Positions 24,691-32,746 of a stretch of DNA of 37,327 nucleotides are shown here, piece after piece. Position 1 is the first letter of the stretch, and each line of letters opens with the position of its first letter. This DNA is from Shewanella sp. NIFS-20-20 (GTDB taxonomy: Bacteria; Pseudomonadota; Gammaproteobacteria; Enterobacterales; Shewanellaceae). The stretch lies in the NCBI RefSeq assembly GCF_019209865.1, contig NZ_JAHUTT010000039.1, forward strand, positions 1 to 37,327, written 5' to 3'. The notes under the pieces were generated by a model that searched no databases, had not been told where the DNA came from, and saw only the letters and a list, made by a program, of their open reading frames with translations. A program made the translations under genes and the position numbers.

Positions 24691-25042
24691 CGCCATCTCC
24701 TTGCAGCTTTAGATAAATTAACTGTAACAGGCTTTCAAAATGGATGCCGCTTTTACTTACAGGCGCCTTAGCCCCGCCAACAGCCAATGTGGCTACGCCA
24801 GCATAGACACAAGTTACCCCGTGCTTAACACCACCATTATTCAGGGTCAACACCATGGTCATTTCTTGCGTATTCAACCAGTTAGAAATATGACACTCGC
24901 CAGACTATTGACAATAAAAATCCGAAGGAGTGACTTTGCGCTAACCCAGAGCCCTCGTGAGTTTGCGCCGATTAATTCAGGTTTGCTTTCATACCGACTT
25001 TCACTTAAATTAACTGATATCATACGAATAAAAACGATAATA
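24691..25042. other. Intergenic stretch without a recognisable gene
   Basis: This region of about 350 bases separates the divergent GlpD-like and OmpA-like genes. A frame runs through it into the OmpA-like gene but its translation shows no signal peptide or family pattern. It presumably holds both promoters. I see no riboswitch, terminator or clear operator. Confidence 0.4.
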
Positions 25043-25462
25043 ATGATGCGCTTTCTGACTTTGCTTATGTTGTCATCAATGACAATAACCGCTCACGCCG
25101 CCTGTCCTAATGCCCAAGATTATGGCCAAGTTGAGTTTGCTAAAAATAGCTCGTATTTTTCCGAACATGGCCAAGCCTTGTTAGATAAAATTAATACCTC
25201 GACAGCTGACAATAATGTTGCGACCGGCTACTTAATGTTGGAGTTTTCTGCTGGGCTTAATCGTGATAATGACAAGCTTAAAGAGTACAACAAATGGTTA
25301 GCTCAACGGCGCATTGAGCGGATTAAAACCTACTTAGCCACTCAAGAATTTGAGCCGCCGATAGTGAGTCGCATCCTCACCATTGCCAATAATCCAGAAC
25401 GCAGCGTGCAGCTGTATTGGTGTCCAGAAAGCGACCAAGAAGCTCAACTCGCGACGCGCTGA
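25043..25462 (+). CDS. Small periplasmic OmpA-C-like protein
   Basis: The protein has 139 residues. A signal peptide (MMRFLTLLMLSSMTITAHAA) precedes a mature domain that follows the OmpA C-terminal pattern: VEFAKNSSYFSEHGQALLDK, a middle LMLEFSAGLN strand, and NKWLAQRRIERIKTYLATQ. In OmpA-like proteins this fold binds peptidoglycan, but the usual Asp and Arg contacts are only partly matched. Two Cys (C21 region and YWCPE near the end) could form a disulfide. The two ATG codons at 25043 and 25046 lack a strong ribosome binding site. It precedes the thioredoxin/DsbD-type gene by 129 bases. Confidence 0.6.
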   Translation: MMRFLTLLMLSSMTITAHAACPNAQDYGQVEFAKNSSYFSEHGQALLDKINTSTADNNVATGYLMLEFSAGLNRDNDKLKEYNKWLAQRRIERIKTYLATQEFEPPIVSRILTIANNPERSVQLYWCPESDQEAQLATR

Positions 25463-25591
25463 AAAAGTTCCACGATTTACCATTTATTTCAGTATTTTGA
25501 AGCCAGCTAACACTTTTTAGCCGCAAAGGTGTGAGCAAAAACAGAAGAGCGTAAAGTAACCTCATGATCTTACTGTTATAACGGTACTGTT

Positions 25592-26959
25592 ATGAGATAT
25601 TTAAAACAGCTCTTAATATTTATTGTATTACTATTCACCTTACCGGCTAGCGCGGCAGACCCCATCGTTTGGCAACAAACAAACAGTGATCAGGAATTAC
25701 AAATTCCCATGTATTTTTTCTGGTCAGAAACCTGTCCTCACTGCGCTAAAGCCCACCCCTTTGTCGATAAACTCACCGAGCATTATCCTTGGATTGCGTT
25801 GCAATCTCACCAAGTGACCGCCCCTGGCGCACTGGCATTATGGAAACAAGTGGCGACCGCCACCGGTCAAAACACCACCTCAGTGCCATTTTTCGCCTTT
25901 TGTGGCCAATCCAGTGTCGGCTATAGCAGTGATGACGTGACCGGCGCTTTTATCGAGCAACAACTACGGCAATGCTACCAATCTTATGGCGGCACACTGG
26001 AACAAGCCCCGATGATCACCGCGGCAGCCGCTAGCACACAAGCACCATTATTTGCCACCTGTAGCCAACAAAGTCTCGCGGGAGACGGCAGTTGTGATGC
26101 CCCCGCCGTGACGCAAGTGCAACCCGTCTCAATTCCTTTTATCGGTACGGTAGCGCCGGAAAAGTTGTCATTACCCCTATTAACCGTGGTGTTGGCCGGA
26201 GTCGATGCCTTCAACCCTTGCGCCTTTTTCGTTCTATTATTTTTACTGTCTATTATGGTGAACGCGAAGAGCCGCGGCCGGATGCTACTGGTCGGGGGGA
26301 TATTCGTCTTCTTCTCAGGCTTTATCTATTTCTTATTTATGATCGCTTGGCTCAATATTTTTGAATTACTGGGCGCCGGCGGTGATGGCGGTACCATTAT
26401 CATGATTGCCGGCCTCTTGGCGTTGTTCGCTGGGGTCATCAACATCAAGGAATTCTTTGGCCAAAAAGGCAAAGTGAGCCTATCGATGTCAGCTAGCAAT
26501 CGCACCGGCCTTATCAAGCGCATGGGCAAATTATCAAGCGCCACCTCATTAGGAGCGATGATCCTTGGCACCACAGTGTTAGCGATACTAGCTAATGCTT
26601 ATGAGTTACTGTGCACCGCCGGTTTTCCCATGATTTACACCAGTGTCTTGACCCTACATGACTTACCCGATGTCGAGCGCTACTTATACTTGGTGCTGTA
26701 TAACTTAGTGTATGTCATCCCGCTGGCGGTCATTGTCATCGTATTTAGTATGACCTTAGGTAAACGTAAACTCACAGAGAAAGAAGGTGAAAGCCTTAAA
26801 TTAATGTCAGGTATCATGATGTTAGGCCTAGGTAGCATGCTAGTGTTAGACCCGACATCGATGCAAAATCCGGTCTTAGCCATTGGCTTGATCTTAGGCG
26901 CGATTATACTCACCTTCAGTATTATATTTATTCGGAAGTGGCGCTCGAATAACACGTAA
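25592..26959 (+). CDS. Thioredoxin-domain / DsbD-like transmembrane fusion protein
   Basis: The protein has 455 residues. A signal peptide (about 1-22) leads to an exported thioredoxin-like domain with the CPHC active site (C48-C51, WSETCPHCAKAHPF) and a cis-Pro (TSVPFF). Two further Cys lie in a linker (C157, C168). Six or more membrane helices follow with Cys in NPCAFF (C210) and ELLCTAGFP (C341), matching the two helix cysteines of DsbD/CcdA electron carriers. It probably moves electrons from the cytoplasm to its own periplasmic thioredoxin domain. No strong ribosome binding site is seen. A hairpin terminator follows. Confidence 0.8.
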   Translation: MRYLKQLLIFIVLLFTLPASAADPIVWQQTNSDQELQIPMYFFWSETCPHCAKAHPFVDKLTEHYPWIALQSHQVTAPGALALWKQVATATGQNTTSVPFFAFCGQSSVGYSSDDVTGAFIEQQLRQCYQSYGGTLEQAPMITAAAASTQAPLFATCSQQSLAGDGSCDAPAVTQVQPVSIPFIGTVAPEKLSLPLLTVVLAGVDAFNPCAFFVLLFLLSIMVNAKSRGRMLLVGGIFVFFSGFIYFLFMIAWLNIFELLGAGGDGGTIIMIAGLLALFAGVINIKEFFGQKGKVSLSMSASNRTGLIKRMGKLSSATSLGAMILGTTVLAILANAYELLCTAGFPMIYTSVLTLHDLPDVERYLYLVLYNLVYVIPLAVIVIVFSMTLGKRKLTEKEGESLKLMSGIMMLGLGSMLVLDPTSMQNPVLAIGLILGAIILTFSIIFIRKWRSNNT

Positions 26960-26973
26960 ATAGACGGTTCATT

Positions 26974-27000
26974 AAAGGTCGTGCCCGCTGCGACCTTTTA
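26974..27000 (+). terminator. Intrinsic terminator after the thioredoxin/DsbD-like gene
   Basis: AAAGGTCG (26974-26981) pairs with CGACCTTT (26991-26998), leaving a nine-base loop, and the second arm ends in four T. It lies 15 bases after the stop codon. The U run is short, so efficiency is uncertain. Confidence 0.6.
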
Positions 27001-27082
27001 GCACGCTTAGGCTAAACTTATTGGCAGTGATGCCGATAAGGTATTACCTAGATGGATAGGGATGGCAAACAAGGAACTGACT

Positions 27083-27268
27083 ATGACAGAAATTTCTGGC
27101 GGTAGTTTTAACACCACCATGACTCACATCGGTAAAGTGGCACAAATGGGTAAAGAGCAACAGCAGGCTGAAGGCAAGATTGTGATGGATTTGATTGCAG
27201 CAGCGACACCTAAAGAGCCCAGTCAACCCTCAGCCAATGTGGGGCAAAATATCAACACCACAGCGTAA
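27083..27268 (+). CDS. Small YjfB-like protein
   Basis: The protein has 61 residues: MTEISGGSFNTTMTHIGKVA, a charged helical middle (GKEQQQAEGKIVMDLI), and a Pro/Ser tail ending in VGQNINTTA. The short helix plus the ending with a G-x-N-I-N/D motif resembles the YjfB family of putative motility proteins, but similarity is weak and function is unknown. ATG 27083 is chosen because AAGGAA lies seven bases upstream, rather than ATG 27062. A strong terminator follows immediately, so it is a single-gene transcript or the end of one. Confidence 0.6.
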   Translation: MTEISGGSFNTTMTHIGKVAQMGKEQQQAEGKIVMDLIAAATPKEPSQPSANVGQNINTTA

Positions 27269-27274
27269 ACCACT

Positions 27275-27299
27275 AAGCCCACATCCGTGGGCTTTTTAT
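27275..27299 (+). terminator. Intrinsic terminator after the YjfB-like gene
   Basis: AAGCCCAC (27275-27282) pairs with GTGGGCTT (27287-27294) around the loop ATCC, followed by TTTATT. It stands six bases after the stop codon and just before the end of the convergent Bax-like gene. Confidence 0.85.
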
Positions 27300-27301
27300 T
27301 G

Positions 27302-28183
27302 CTATCGGCTAAATTCAATCCACTGCCAATCATGGCTTTGTAACTCGGCATCATCATAACTATCAAGATGATGGTGATTAATCAGCGCCCTAAGATCATT
27401 GACATAATCCCAACCGTGCGCCGAATAATGGCGTAAACCAGCGACCAGTTGATAACCACTGGCAGCCGCTGATGGCGACAGTGTTGCCCGTAATTGTCGA
27501 AACGATGCATAACTCGCTTGGGTATTGAGGTTGTAGATGTAAGCGGCAACCCCTTGGTAGACAGTGTCATAAGATGCGACCTTGATCCGCCCATGGGCGG
27601 TAGTCATATAATAAGGCCAGCCTTTGGGTGAGTGTTCTCCGAAAAGCGCATCCCCTTGGCGCGCAAAACGACTAGTTCCCCAGCCACTCTCATCGATTGC
27701 CTGAGCTAACACCATGCCGACAGGGATCGCATCGATGTGCAACAGCATTTTATTAATATCAACCGCCCCCAATTGATAGTGAAAGCTAATTTTTTTCAGC
27801 CAAGCAGTTTCAGCGGCGATCTTAGGGCCGCCAGCGTGTTTAATGGCCAATAGCGCTTGACGAACTCGCTTGAGTTGATCATTGACCGCCAAAATGTTGG
27901 GAAGCAACAATTGAATAAAGCCCGTTGTTGCCGCTTGATGGGGCAAGGCATGAAAATTTTCAGGTAAATTCTTGGTTAAGATGGGGGGCACTATAGGCGG
28001 TTTGGCTAAGGGTAATTGATAGTGTTGCTCGGCAAAATAGGTCAACATGGCGTTGGCATCGCTCAAGTCGATGGCCGCAGTCACTGGTATCGGCTGCATA
28101 TCCGGGGGCAATGGCAAGTCATCTTTGGCCACCGCCAGCGAGCAAAACATTAACAAGATAAAATATAAAATTTTATTTTTCAT
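27302..28183 (-). CDS. Bax-like glucosaminidase-domain protein
   Basis: The protein has about 293 residues. A signal peptide (MKNKILYFILLMFCSLAVA) precedes a Pro-rich stretch and a C-terminal glucosaminidase domain with the catalytic-type Glu in AQAIDESGWGTSRFARQGDA. LFGEHS and GVAAYIYNLNTQASYASFR follow. E. coli Bax has the same domain order. The enzyme class cuts glucosaminyl bonds in peptidoglycan. ATG 28183 gives the cleanest signal peptide; ATG 28195 is possible. It is divergent from a lysozyme-inhibitor gene and shares a 235-base upstream region with it. Confidence 0.85.
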   Translation of the reverse strand: MKNKILYFILLMFCSLAVAKDDLPLPPDMQPIPVTAAIDLSDANAMLTYFAEQHYQLPLAKPPIVPPILTKNLPENFHALPHQAATTGFIQLLLPNILAVNDQLKRVRQALLAIKHAGGPKIAAETAWLKKISFHYQLGAVDINKMLLHIDAIPVGMVLAQAIDESGWGTSRFARQGDALFGEHSPKGWPYYMTTAHGRIKVASYDTVYQGVAAYIYNLNTQASYASFRQLRATLSPSAAASGYQLVAGLRHYSAHGWDYVNDLRALINHHHLDSYDDAELQSHDWQWIEFSR

Positions 28184-28418
28184 GGACTTATACATCACGC
28201 TTACCATGGAGCATGTTTGAGTGTAATGGTAAACCGTATTTTTCTCCAATCTCAGCCAAGCAACAAGCCAAAAAAGGTTAATGCTGGCATCTTCAAGCCT
28301 GTGGCCACCAAGATAAAAATACCTTAATTTATCTCTTTTTAGGCCAAGCTAAGCCGATTGCATTCTAACCACTGTTTGCTAGTCTAAAGAGCAATCCCCC
28401 CTGTTCAGGAACTGTGTC

Positions 28419-29048
28419 ATGGTCAAGTCCGTTTTATCACTCGCCCTATTCACCAGCGGCTTTTTATTCTGTGTTAATGCCAATGCGGCCGCCTTCGATT
28501 GCAGTAAAGCCGATGGCACTGTCGAGGAATATATCTGCCAACATCCTGATCTGCAGCAGTTAGATAGCAAACTCAATGACAGTTACCAAAGCGTATTATC
28601 CCAACTGCAAGGGGCAGAAAAGTCCACCCTAAAGGCGGTACAACGCGGTTGGATAAAAGCCCGCAACGAATGCTGGAAGAGCGATAAATTAGGCCAGTGC
28701 ATCAATCACAGCTACCGTAGTCGCCTGACTGAATTACAAATTGCTGACGGTAAGGTGGCAGTTCCGACACCGGTATTTTATCAATGTGATAACGCCAAAT
28801 TAGAGGTGTATTTCTATAACGACACTGAAGTCCCTGCCGCCGTGATTAATCTATTACCCCAGGGCCAAGGTGATGATCAACGTATTGCGATGATATCTGA
28901 GTCGGCATCCGGGGCAAAATATGAGGCACAAAACCTAACCTTATGGACCAAAGGACAGTCTGCCACGCTAATCCGTTATGGCCTAGCCGACGAGCAGTGC
29001 CGAGCCACCAATCCTAAGGCGCTCACTGACAATACCATTCCCAACTAA
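28419..29048 (+). CDS. LprI-MliC two-domain lysozyme inhibitor
   Basis: The protein has 209 residues. After a signal peptide (about 1-24), residues 26-105 form a LprI/DUF1311 domain with the Cys pattern FDCSKADGTVEEYICQHPDL, RNECWKSD and GQCIN. Residues about 115-190 form an MliC-like domain: a YQCDNAKLEVYFYND start, then ASGAKYEAQNLTLWTKGQSA. MliC domains insert Ser and Lys-rich loops into the active site of c-type lysozyme; SGAKYE fits that loop. No lipobox is present, so it is periplasmic rather than a lipoprotein. AGGA precedes ATG by eight bases. A perfect 8-bp inverted repeat follows the stop. Confidence 0.85.
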   Translation: MVKSVLSLALFTSGFLFCVNANAAAFDCSKADGTVEEYICQHPDLQQLDSKLNDSYQSVLSQLQGAEKSTLKAVQRGWIKARNECWKSDKLGQCINHSYRSRLTELQIADGKVAVPTPVFYQCDNAKLEVYFYNDTEVPAAVINLLPQGQGDDQRIAMISESASGAKYEAQNLTLWTKGQSATLIRYGLADEQCRATNPKALTDNTIPN

Positions 29049-29059
29049 TCACTCGCGCC

Positions 29060-29081
29060 GCTAGCTAGTTTCTTAGCTAGC
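29060..29081. repeat. Inverted repeat after the lysozyme-inhibitor gene
   Basis: GCTAGCTA (29060-29067) and TAGCTAGC (29074-29081) form a perfect 8-bp stem with a six-base loop. No T run follows on either strand. It may be a weak terminator or a protein site. A second long-range repeat, TAGCGATAT (29097-29105) with ATATCGCTA (29169-29177), lies in the leader before the crcB pair. Confidence 0.5.
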
Positions 29082-29265
29082 GCTTGCAATGTTATCTAGC
29101 GATATGTTCATCGACAATGGCTATCTCGCTAGGCTTACATAAACACCAGCAAGGTTTGCGGTTTGTAGATATCGCTACTACTTTTGGTAAGTGATTTTTC
29201 CTGTGTTTCTCATTGCGTCCTTCGGGGTAGTCCCGTTGATCCTTGAGCCCACGGTTGGAGCAGAT

Positions 29266-29649
29266 ATGACAGCATTAGATGTGATGTGGGTTGGCATCGG
29301 CGGCGGCATCGGCACCGTCATACGCTGGGCGGTGGGAAAATGGGTCGCCAATCGCTTTCATATGAATTTCCCCATAGCGACTTTTGGACTCAATATCACC
29401 GGTTCATTTGTGATTGCCTTTTTATCTGTCCTATTCAGTGTCCACTGGCAATCACGTTATGGTGAGCCACTGAATGCACTGATCTTAACGGGTATTTTGG
29501 GCGGCTATACCACCTTTAGTTCAATGCAAATGGATGCTCTCAAATACGTTGAAGCCGGCAAAGTTGCCCAAGCCGTGGGTTATCTTTTGCTTTCCACTGT
29601 GGCAGGTTTTGCCGCCGCTATCTTGGGTATTGCCCTCGCGAGCCTTTAG
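29266..29649 (+). CDS. crcB: CrcB/Fluc fluoride channel subunit 1
   Basis: The protein has 127 residues and four membrane segments. Family motifs are GGGIGTVIRWAVGKW near the start, FGLNITGSFVIAFL in the second helix, and GILGGYTTFSSMQMDALK in the third. Fluc channels export fluoride as dual-topology dimers. This subunit is followed by a second one with divergent sequence, which suggests a heterodimer with each chain fixed in one orientation. ATG 29266 has GGAG six bases upstream; a frame open to 29191 is not needed. No fluoride riboswitch was recognised in the leader. Confidence 0.93.
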   Translation: MTALDVMWVGIGGGIGTVIRWAVGKWVANRFHMNFPIATFGLNITGSFVIAFLSVLFSVHWQSRYGEPLNALILTGILGGYTTFSSMQMDALKYVEAGKVAQAVGYLLLSTVAGFAAAILGIALASL

Positions 29650-29657
29650 GAGGCACC

Positions 29658-30056
29658 ATGTACAGCACAGCCATTTTAGTGTTTCTTGGCGGCGCGTTTG
29701 GCGCCATGGTGCGGGAGTTTATTATGCTCTTGATCCCGAGCCTGCATAATGGATTCCCCCTTGATATTTTAGTGGCCAATGTCATCGCAGCGTTTTTGCT
29801 GGGGTTAGCGACCGCTCACCATCGTCTGCAAAATCTATCTGACGATGTGATTTTATTATTTGGCACTGGCGCCCTCGGTGGCATGTCGACGTTTTCGAGT
29901 TTTGCTTATGGCGCAGCTCATGAGAGCCTACAACCTGGTGGCCTTGTGCTGTCGTTACTGTATATGCTGCTCAGTTTGGTCTTGGGATTTATCGCCGTAT
30001 GGTTAGGATTAACGCTGGCCAATCGCATGAGTGTCCCGCCAGAGACTAAACACTAA
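29658..30056 (+). CDS. crcB: CrcB/Fluc fluoride channel subunit 2
   Basis: The protein has 132 residues with the same four-helix layout: FLGGAFGAMVREFIM, ILVANVIAAFLLGLATAHH and GALGGMSTFSSFAYGAAHE. The Asn and Phe residues that line the pore in this family are present. It starts eight bases after its partner's stop with a full AGGAGG site, so both are made from one transcript. The two proteins share only family motifs, which favours a heteromeric channel over a recent duplication. Confidence 0.93.
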   Translation: MYSTAILVFLGGAFGAMVREFIMLLIPSLHNGFPLDILVANVIAAFLLGLATAHHRLQNLSDDVILLFGTGALGGMSTFSSFAYGAAHESLQPGGLVLSLLYMLLSLVLGFIAVWLGLTLANRMSVPPETKH

Positions 30057-30200
30057 GCTTATCTTTACCATGACTCAGCGGCTCTATTAAACACTGGGCG
30101 GTGTTGGCTTATCCGCTGAACGCTCAATGCCAACACACTTAGCATACAGCCGCGATACAGCGCCGAGGGAGGCCGTCCCTTTGATGGCGGAGACACGCCC

Positions 30201-30229
30201 AAAAAAAGAACCCAACTGACGTTGGGTTC
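30201..30229 (-). terminator. Intrinsic terminator of ahpC-ahpF
   Basis: GAACCCAAC (30208-30216) and GTTGGGTTC (30221-30229) form a perfect 9-bp stem with loop TGAC. On the minus strand it is followed by seven U residues (30207-30201). It stands about 47 bases after the ahpF stop. Confidence 0.9.
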
Positions 30230-30275
30230 GGTGGATGTTGGCATTCCGTAGCCATCAGTTAGGCGCGTAGCGACC

Positions 30276-31823
30276 TCAATCTTCACTGTGGCGAATGAGG
30301 TAATCAAAGGCTCCTAACGATGCGGTGGCTCCGCTGCCCATGGCGATAATAATTTGCTTATAAGCCGAGTTGGTGACATCGCCGGCAGCAAAAACACCTG
30401 GCAGTGACGTTTGCCCTTGATTATCGACAATAATTTCGCCGCGGCCGCTCATCTCAACTGTGCCTTTCAACCATTCACTATTTGGCACTAGGCCGATTTG
30501 CACAAAGATCCCCGCTAAGGCGACATGATGACTCTCGTTGGTTGCGCGGTCTGTATAGTGTAAGCCGGTCACCCGCTGGCCATCACCCAGCACTTCAGTG
30601 GTCATGGCTTGGGTAATAATGGTGATATTACCCATGGATTGTGCTTTGCGCTGCAGCACATCATCGGCGCGCAGTTTACTATCAAATTCAAGAACAGTGA
30701 CATGCTCTACGATGTTAGCTAAGTCGATAGCCGCTTCAATACCCGAGTTACCACCACCGATCACCGCCACCCGCTTACCTTTAAATAATGGACCATCGCA
30801 ATGTGGACAATAGGCAACGCCTTTACCGCGATATTCTTGTTCGCCCGGGACATTCATTTCACGCCAACGCGCGCCCGTGGCAAGTAACACGGTTTTGCTT
30901 TTCAATACGGCGCCATTTTCAAGTTCGACTTGATACAAACCATCGCGAGTTAGCAACACCACTTTTTGGTTGTCCATGATATCCACGTCATAATCACGCA
31001 CATGGCTTTCCAGATTAGCGACTAATTTAGGCCCCTCGGTAGCTTTGACCGAAATAAAGTTTTCAATGCCAACGGTTTCAGCCACTTGGCCACCAAATTT
31101 ATCCGCAAGCACACCGGTACGAAGCCCTTTACGCGCCGCATAAATGGCGGCAGATGCACCTGCAGGACCACCACCAACGACTAAGACTTCATAAGGCGCT
31201 TTCTCAGATAGCGCGTCAGCCTGACGAGCGGCCGCGCCAGTATCTAAGCGATTTAATATTTCAGCGAGGCTAATTCGCCCTTGGGCAAATAACTCGCCAT
31301 TTAAGTACACCGATGGCACCGCCATAATATTGCGATGGCTCACTTCTTGCTGGAACAAGGCACCATCAACCATCACATTGCTGATATTGGGGTTGATTGC
31401 CGCCATCATATTGATGGCTTGAACAACATCGGGACAATTCTGACAACTTAGCGAAACATAAGTTTCAAAAGCGAACTTGCCTGGCAAGTGGCGAATTTGT
31501 TCAATTTGTTCAGCCGTGATTTTAATGGGGTGCCCCCCCGTGTGCAGTAACGCCAGCACTAATGAGGTGAACTCATGCCCCATAGGCAGACCGGCGAACG
31601 TGATGCGAGTGTCAGTCTCTGGACTGGTCACTTGCATTGACGGCGTACGTTCGCCCTCAACACGCTTGATGCTGACCAATGACGATAACGACGCGATATC
31701 ATCTGCCAAGCGAATAATCTCAAGACTCTTTGGCGCGTCATCGGCCGACACGAGCAGCTCAACTGGGCGCTTGAGGTTTAGCAGATAAGTTTGCAGTTGT
31801 TGTTTTAAGTTCGTATCTAACAT
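30276..31823 (-). CDS. ahpF: AhpF, alkyl hydroperoxide reductase flavoprotein subunit
   Basis: The protein has 515 residues, a normal length. AhpF transfers electrons from NADH through FAD to reduce AhpC. The N-terminal thioredoxin-fold pair has its active site at C127-C130 ([10 protein letters not shown]). An FAD motif ([21 protein letters not shown]) and an NADH-binding [10 protein letters not shown] follow. The TrxR-like redox site is at C339-C342 (YCPHCDG), and [11 protein letters not shown] closes the FAD domain. AGGAG five bases before ATG fixes the start. It lies 113 bases after ahpC with an intrinsic terminator between, so its output should be lower than that of AhpC. Confidence 0.97.
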   Translation of the reverse strand: MLDTNLKQQLQTYLLNLKRPVELLVSADDAPKSLEIIRLADDIASLSSLVSIKRVEGERTPSMQVTSPETDTRITFAGLPMGHEFTSLVLALLHTGGHPIKITAEQIEQIRHLPGKFAFETYVSLSCQNCPDVVQAINMMAAINPNISNVMVDGALFQQEVSHRNIMAVPSVYLNGELFAQGRISLAEILNRLDTGAAARQADALSEKAPYEVLVVGGGPAGASAAIYAARKGLRTGVLADKFGGQVAETVGIENFISVKATEGPKLVANLESHVRDYDVDIMDNQKVVLLTRDGLYQVELENGAVLKSKTVLLATGARWREMNVPGEQEYRGKGVAYCPHCDGPLFKGKRVAVIGGGNSGIEAAIDLANIVEHVTVLEFDSKLRADDVLQRKAQSMGNITIITQAMTTEVLGDGQRVTGLHYTDRATNESHHVALAGIFVQIGLVPNSEWLKGTVEMSGRGEIIVDNQGQTSLPGVFAAGDVTNSAYKQIIIAMGSGATASLGAFDYLIRHSED

Positions 31824-31864
31824 GATGACTCCTAATAATCGAGAATAATGAATAAACAGCAGAG

Positions 31865-31901
31865 GAAAAAAAGCCCAGACAGTTAGGGGGGAGGTCTGGG
31901 C
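31865..31901 (-). terminator. Intercistronic terminator between ahpC and ahpF
   Basis: On the minus strand GCCCAGAC (31901-31894) pairs with GTCTGGGC (31880-31873), followed by seven or more U residues. It lies about 40 bases after the ahpC stop and before ahpF. Partial readthrough would give more AhpC than AhpF, as the peroxidase cycle needs. Confidence 0.88.
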
Positions 31902-31936
31902 GTTAGGAGAATGATGAAACTAGTGAGCGAGTGAGA

Positions 31937-32506
31937 TTAGATCTTACCGACCAAATCTAAAGACGGCGCTAATGTTTCTTCACCTGGCTGCCATTTAGCA
32001 GGACAAACTTCACCATCATGAGTCGCAACATACTGAGCAGCTTGAATTTTACGAACCAGCTCAGAAGCGCTACGGCCAATGCCTAAGTCATGGATTTCAG
32101 CCACTTTGATCTGACCTTCTGGGTTAATCACGAAGGTACCGCGCAGTGCTAAACCATCTTCTTCAATCATCACGCCAAAGTTGCGAGTGATCTTGCCAGT
32201 TGGGTCACCAATCATTGGAAACTTGATCTTGTTGATGGTGTCTGACGTGTCATGCCAAGCTTTGTGAGTAAAGTGAGTATCGGTTGATACTGAGTAAATC
32301 TCGACGCCCATGGCTTGCAGCTTTTCGTAATGGTCAGCCATATCACCTAATTCAGTTGGACATACAAAGGTGAAGTCAGCAGGGTAGAAGAAAACCACAG
32401 ACCACTTACCCAGCAAGTCTTGCTCTGATACTGATACAAATTCACCGTTGTGAAATGCAGTTGCATTGAATGGCTTGATTTCGGTATTGATAATTGACTG
32501 AGTCAT
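31937..32506 (-). CDS. ahpC: AhpC, alkyl hydroperoxide peroxiredoxin
   Basis: The protein has 189 residues and is a typical 2-Cys peroxiredoxin that reduces hydrogen peroxide, organic peroxides and peroxynitrite. The peroxidatic Cys is C49 in [16 protein letters not shown]; the resolving Cys is C168 in [27 protein letters not shown] and [10 protein letters not shown] are typical. Length and sequence are those of the E. coli enzyme class. GGAG six bases before ATG fixes the start. A weak -35/-10 pair (32601-32573) with a 17-base spacer suggests an activator-dependent promoter, which would fit OxyR. Confidence 0.97.
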   Translation of the reverse strand: MTQSIINTEIKPFNATAFHNGEFVSVSEQDLLGKWSVVFFYPADFTFVCPTELGDMADHYEKLQAMGVEIYSVSTDTHFTHKAWHDTSDTINKIKFPMIGDPTGKITRNFGVMIEEDGLALRGTFVINPEGQIKVAEIHDLGIGRSASELVRKIQAAQYVATHDGEVCPAKWQPGEETLAPSLDLVGKI

Positions 32507-32572
32507 GAAAAGCTCCGTTTAATTCAGTAAGTAATTTATTGCTAAGGACCGAGTGCCCTTTCGTTGAGAAAC

Positions 32573-32601
32573 ATAATAGGTAATCGGGAAAAACAATTAA
32601 A
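32573..32601 (-). promoter_or_regulatory. Candidate ahpC promoter
   Basis: On the minus strand TTTAAT (32601-32596) and TATTAT (32578-32573) are separated by 17 bases, about 66 bases upstream of ahpC. The -10 is near consensus and the -35 is poor, as is common for activator-dependent promoters. ahpC is OxyR-controlled in relatives, and the region just upstream is AT-rich, but I cannot identify a clear OxyR site by eye. Confidence 0.4.
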
Positions 32602-32694
32602 GCGGATAAAAACAATGACTACAATCTACAAAACAGATTGAGCGTGACATTTGACTAACCTAAGCTCTTGAAGGAATAACGATATTCATAAGGC

Positions 32695-32746
32695 GCCCTA
32701 ACGCCACATCCCCGCGTCGCGGGGATGTGGGCTGGGTGATTAGGGC
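32695..32746. repeat. Long hairpin at the 3' end of the aminopeptidase gene
   Basis: CCACATCCCCG (32704-32714) and CGGGGATGTGG (32720-32730) form an 11-bp GC-rich stem with a five-base loop. Outer arms GCCCTAA (32695-32701) and TTAGGGC (32740-32746) extend it and take in the aminopeptidase stop codon. No U run follows on the minus strand. It may stabilise the 3' end or act as a weak transcription block. Confidence 0.6.

Noticed and set aside
24740..25042. N-terminal extension of the OmpA-like protein
   Set aside because: The frame is open, but the signal peptide begins at 25043, and the upstream translation has no recognisable features.
29049..29265. Fluoride riboswitch before crcB
   Set aside because: Context is right, but the conserved pseudoknot and CUGAUG...CUAC segments are absent by eye. 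Only unrelated inverted repeats are present.
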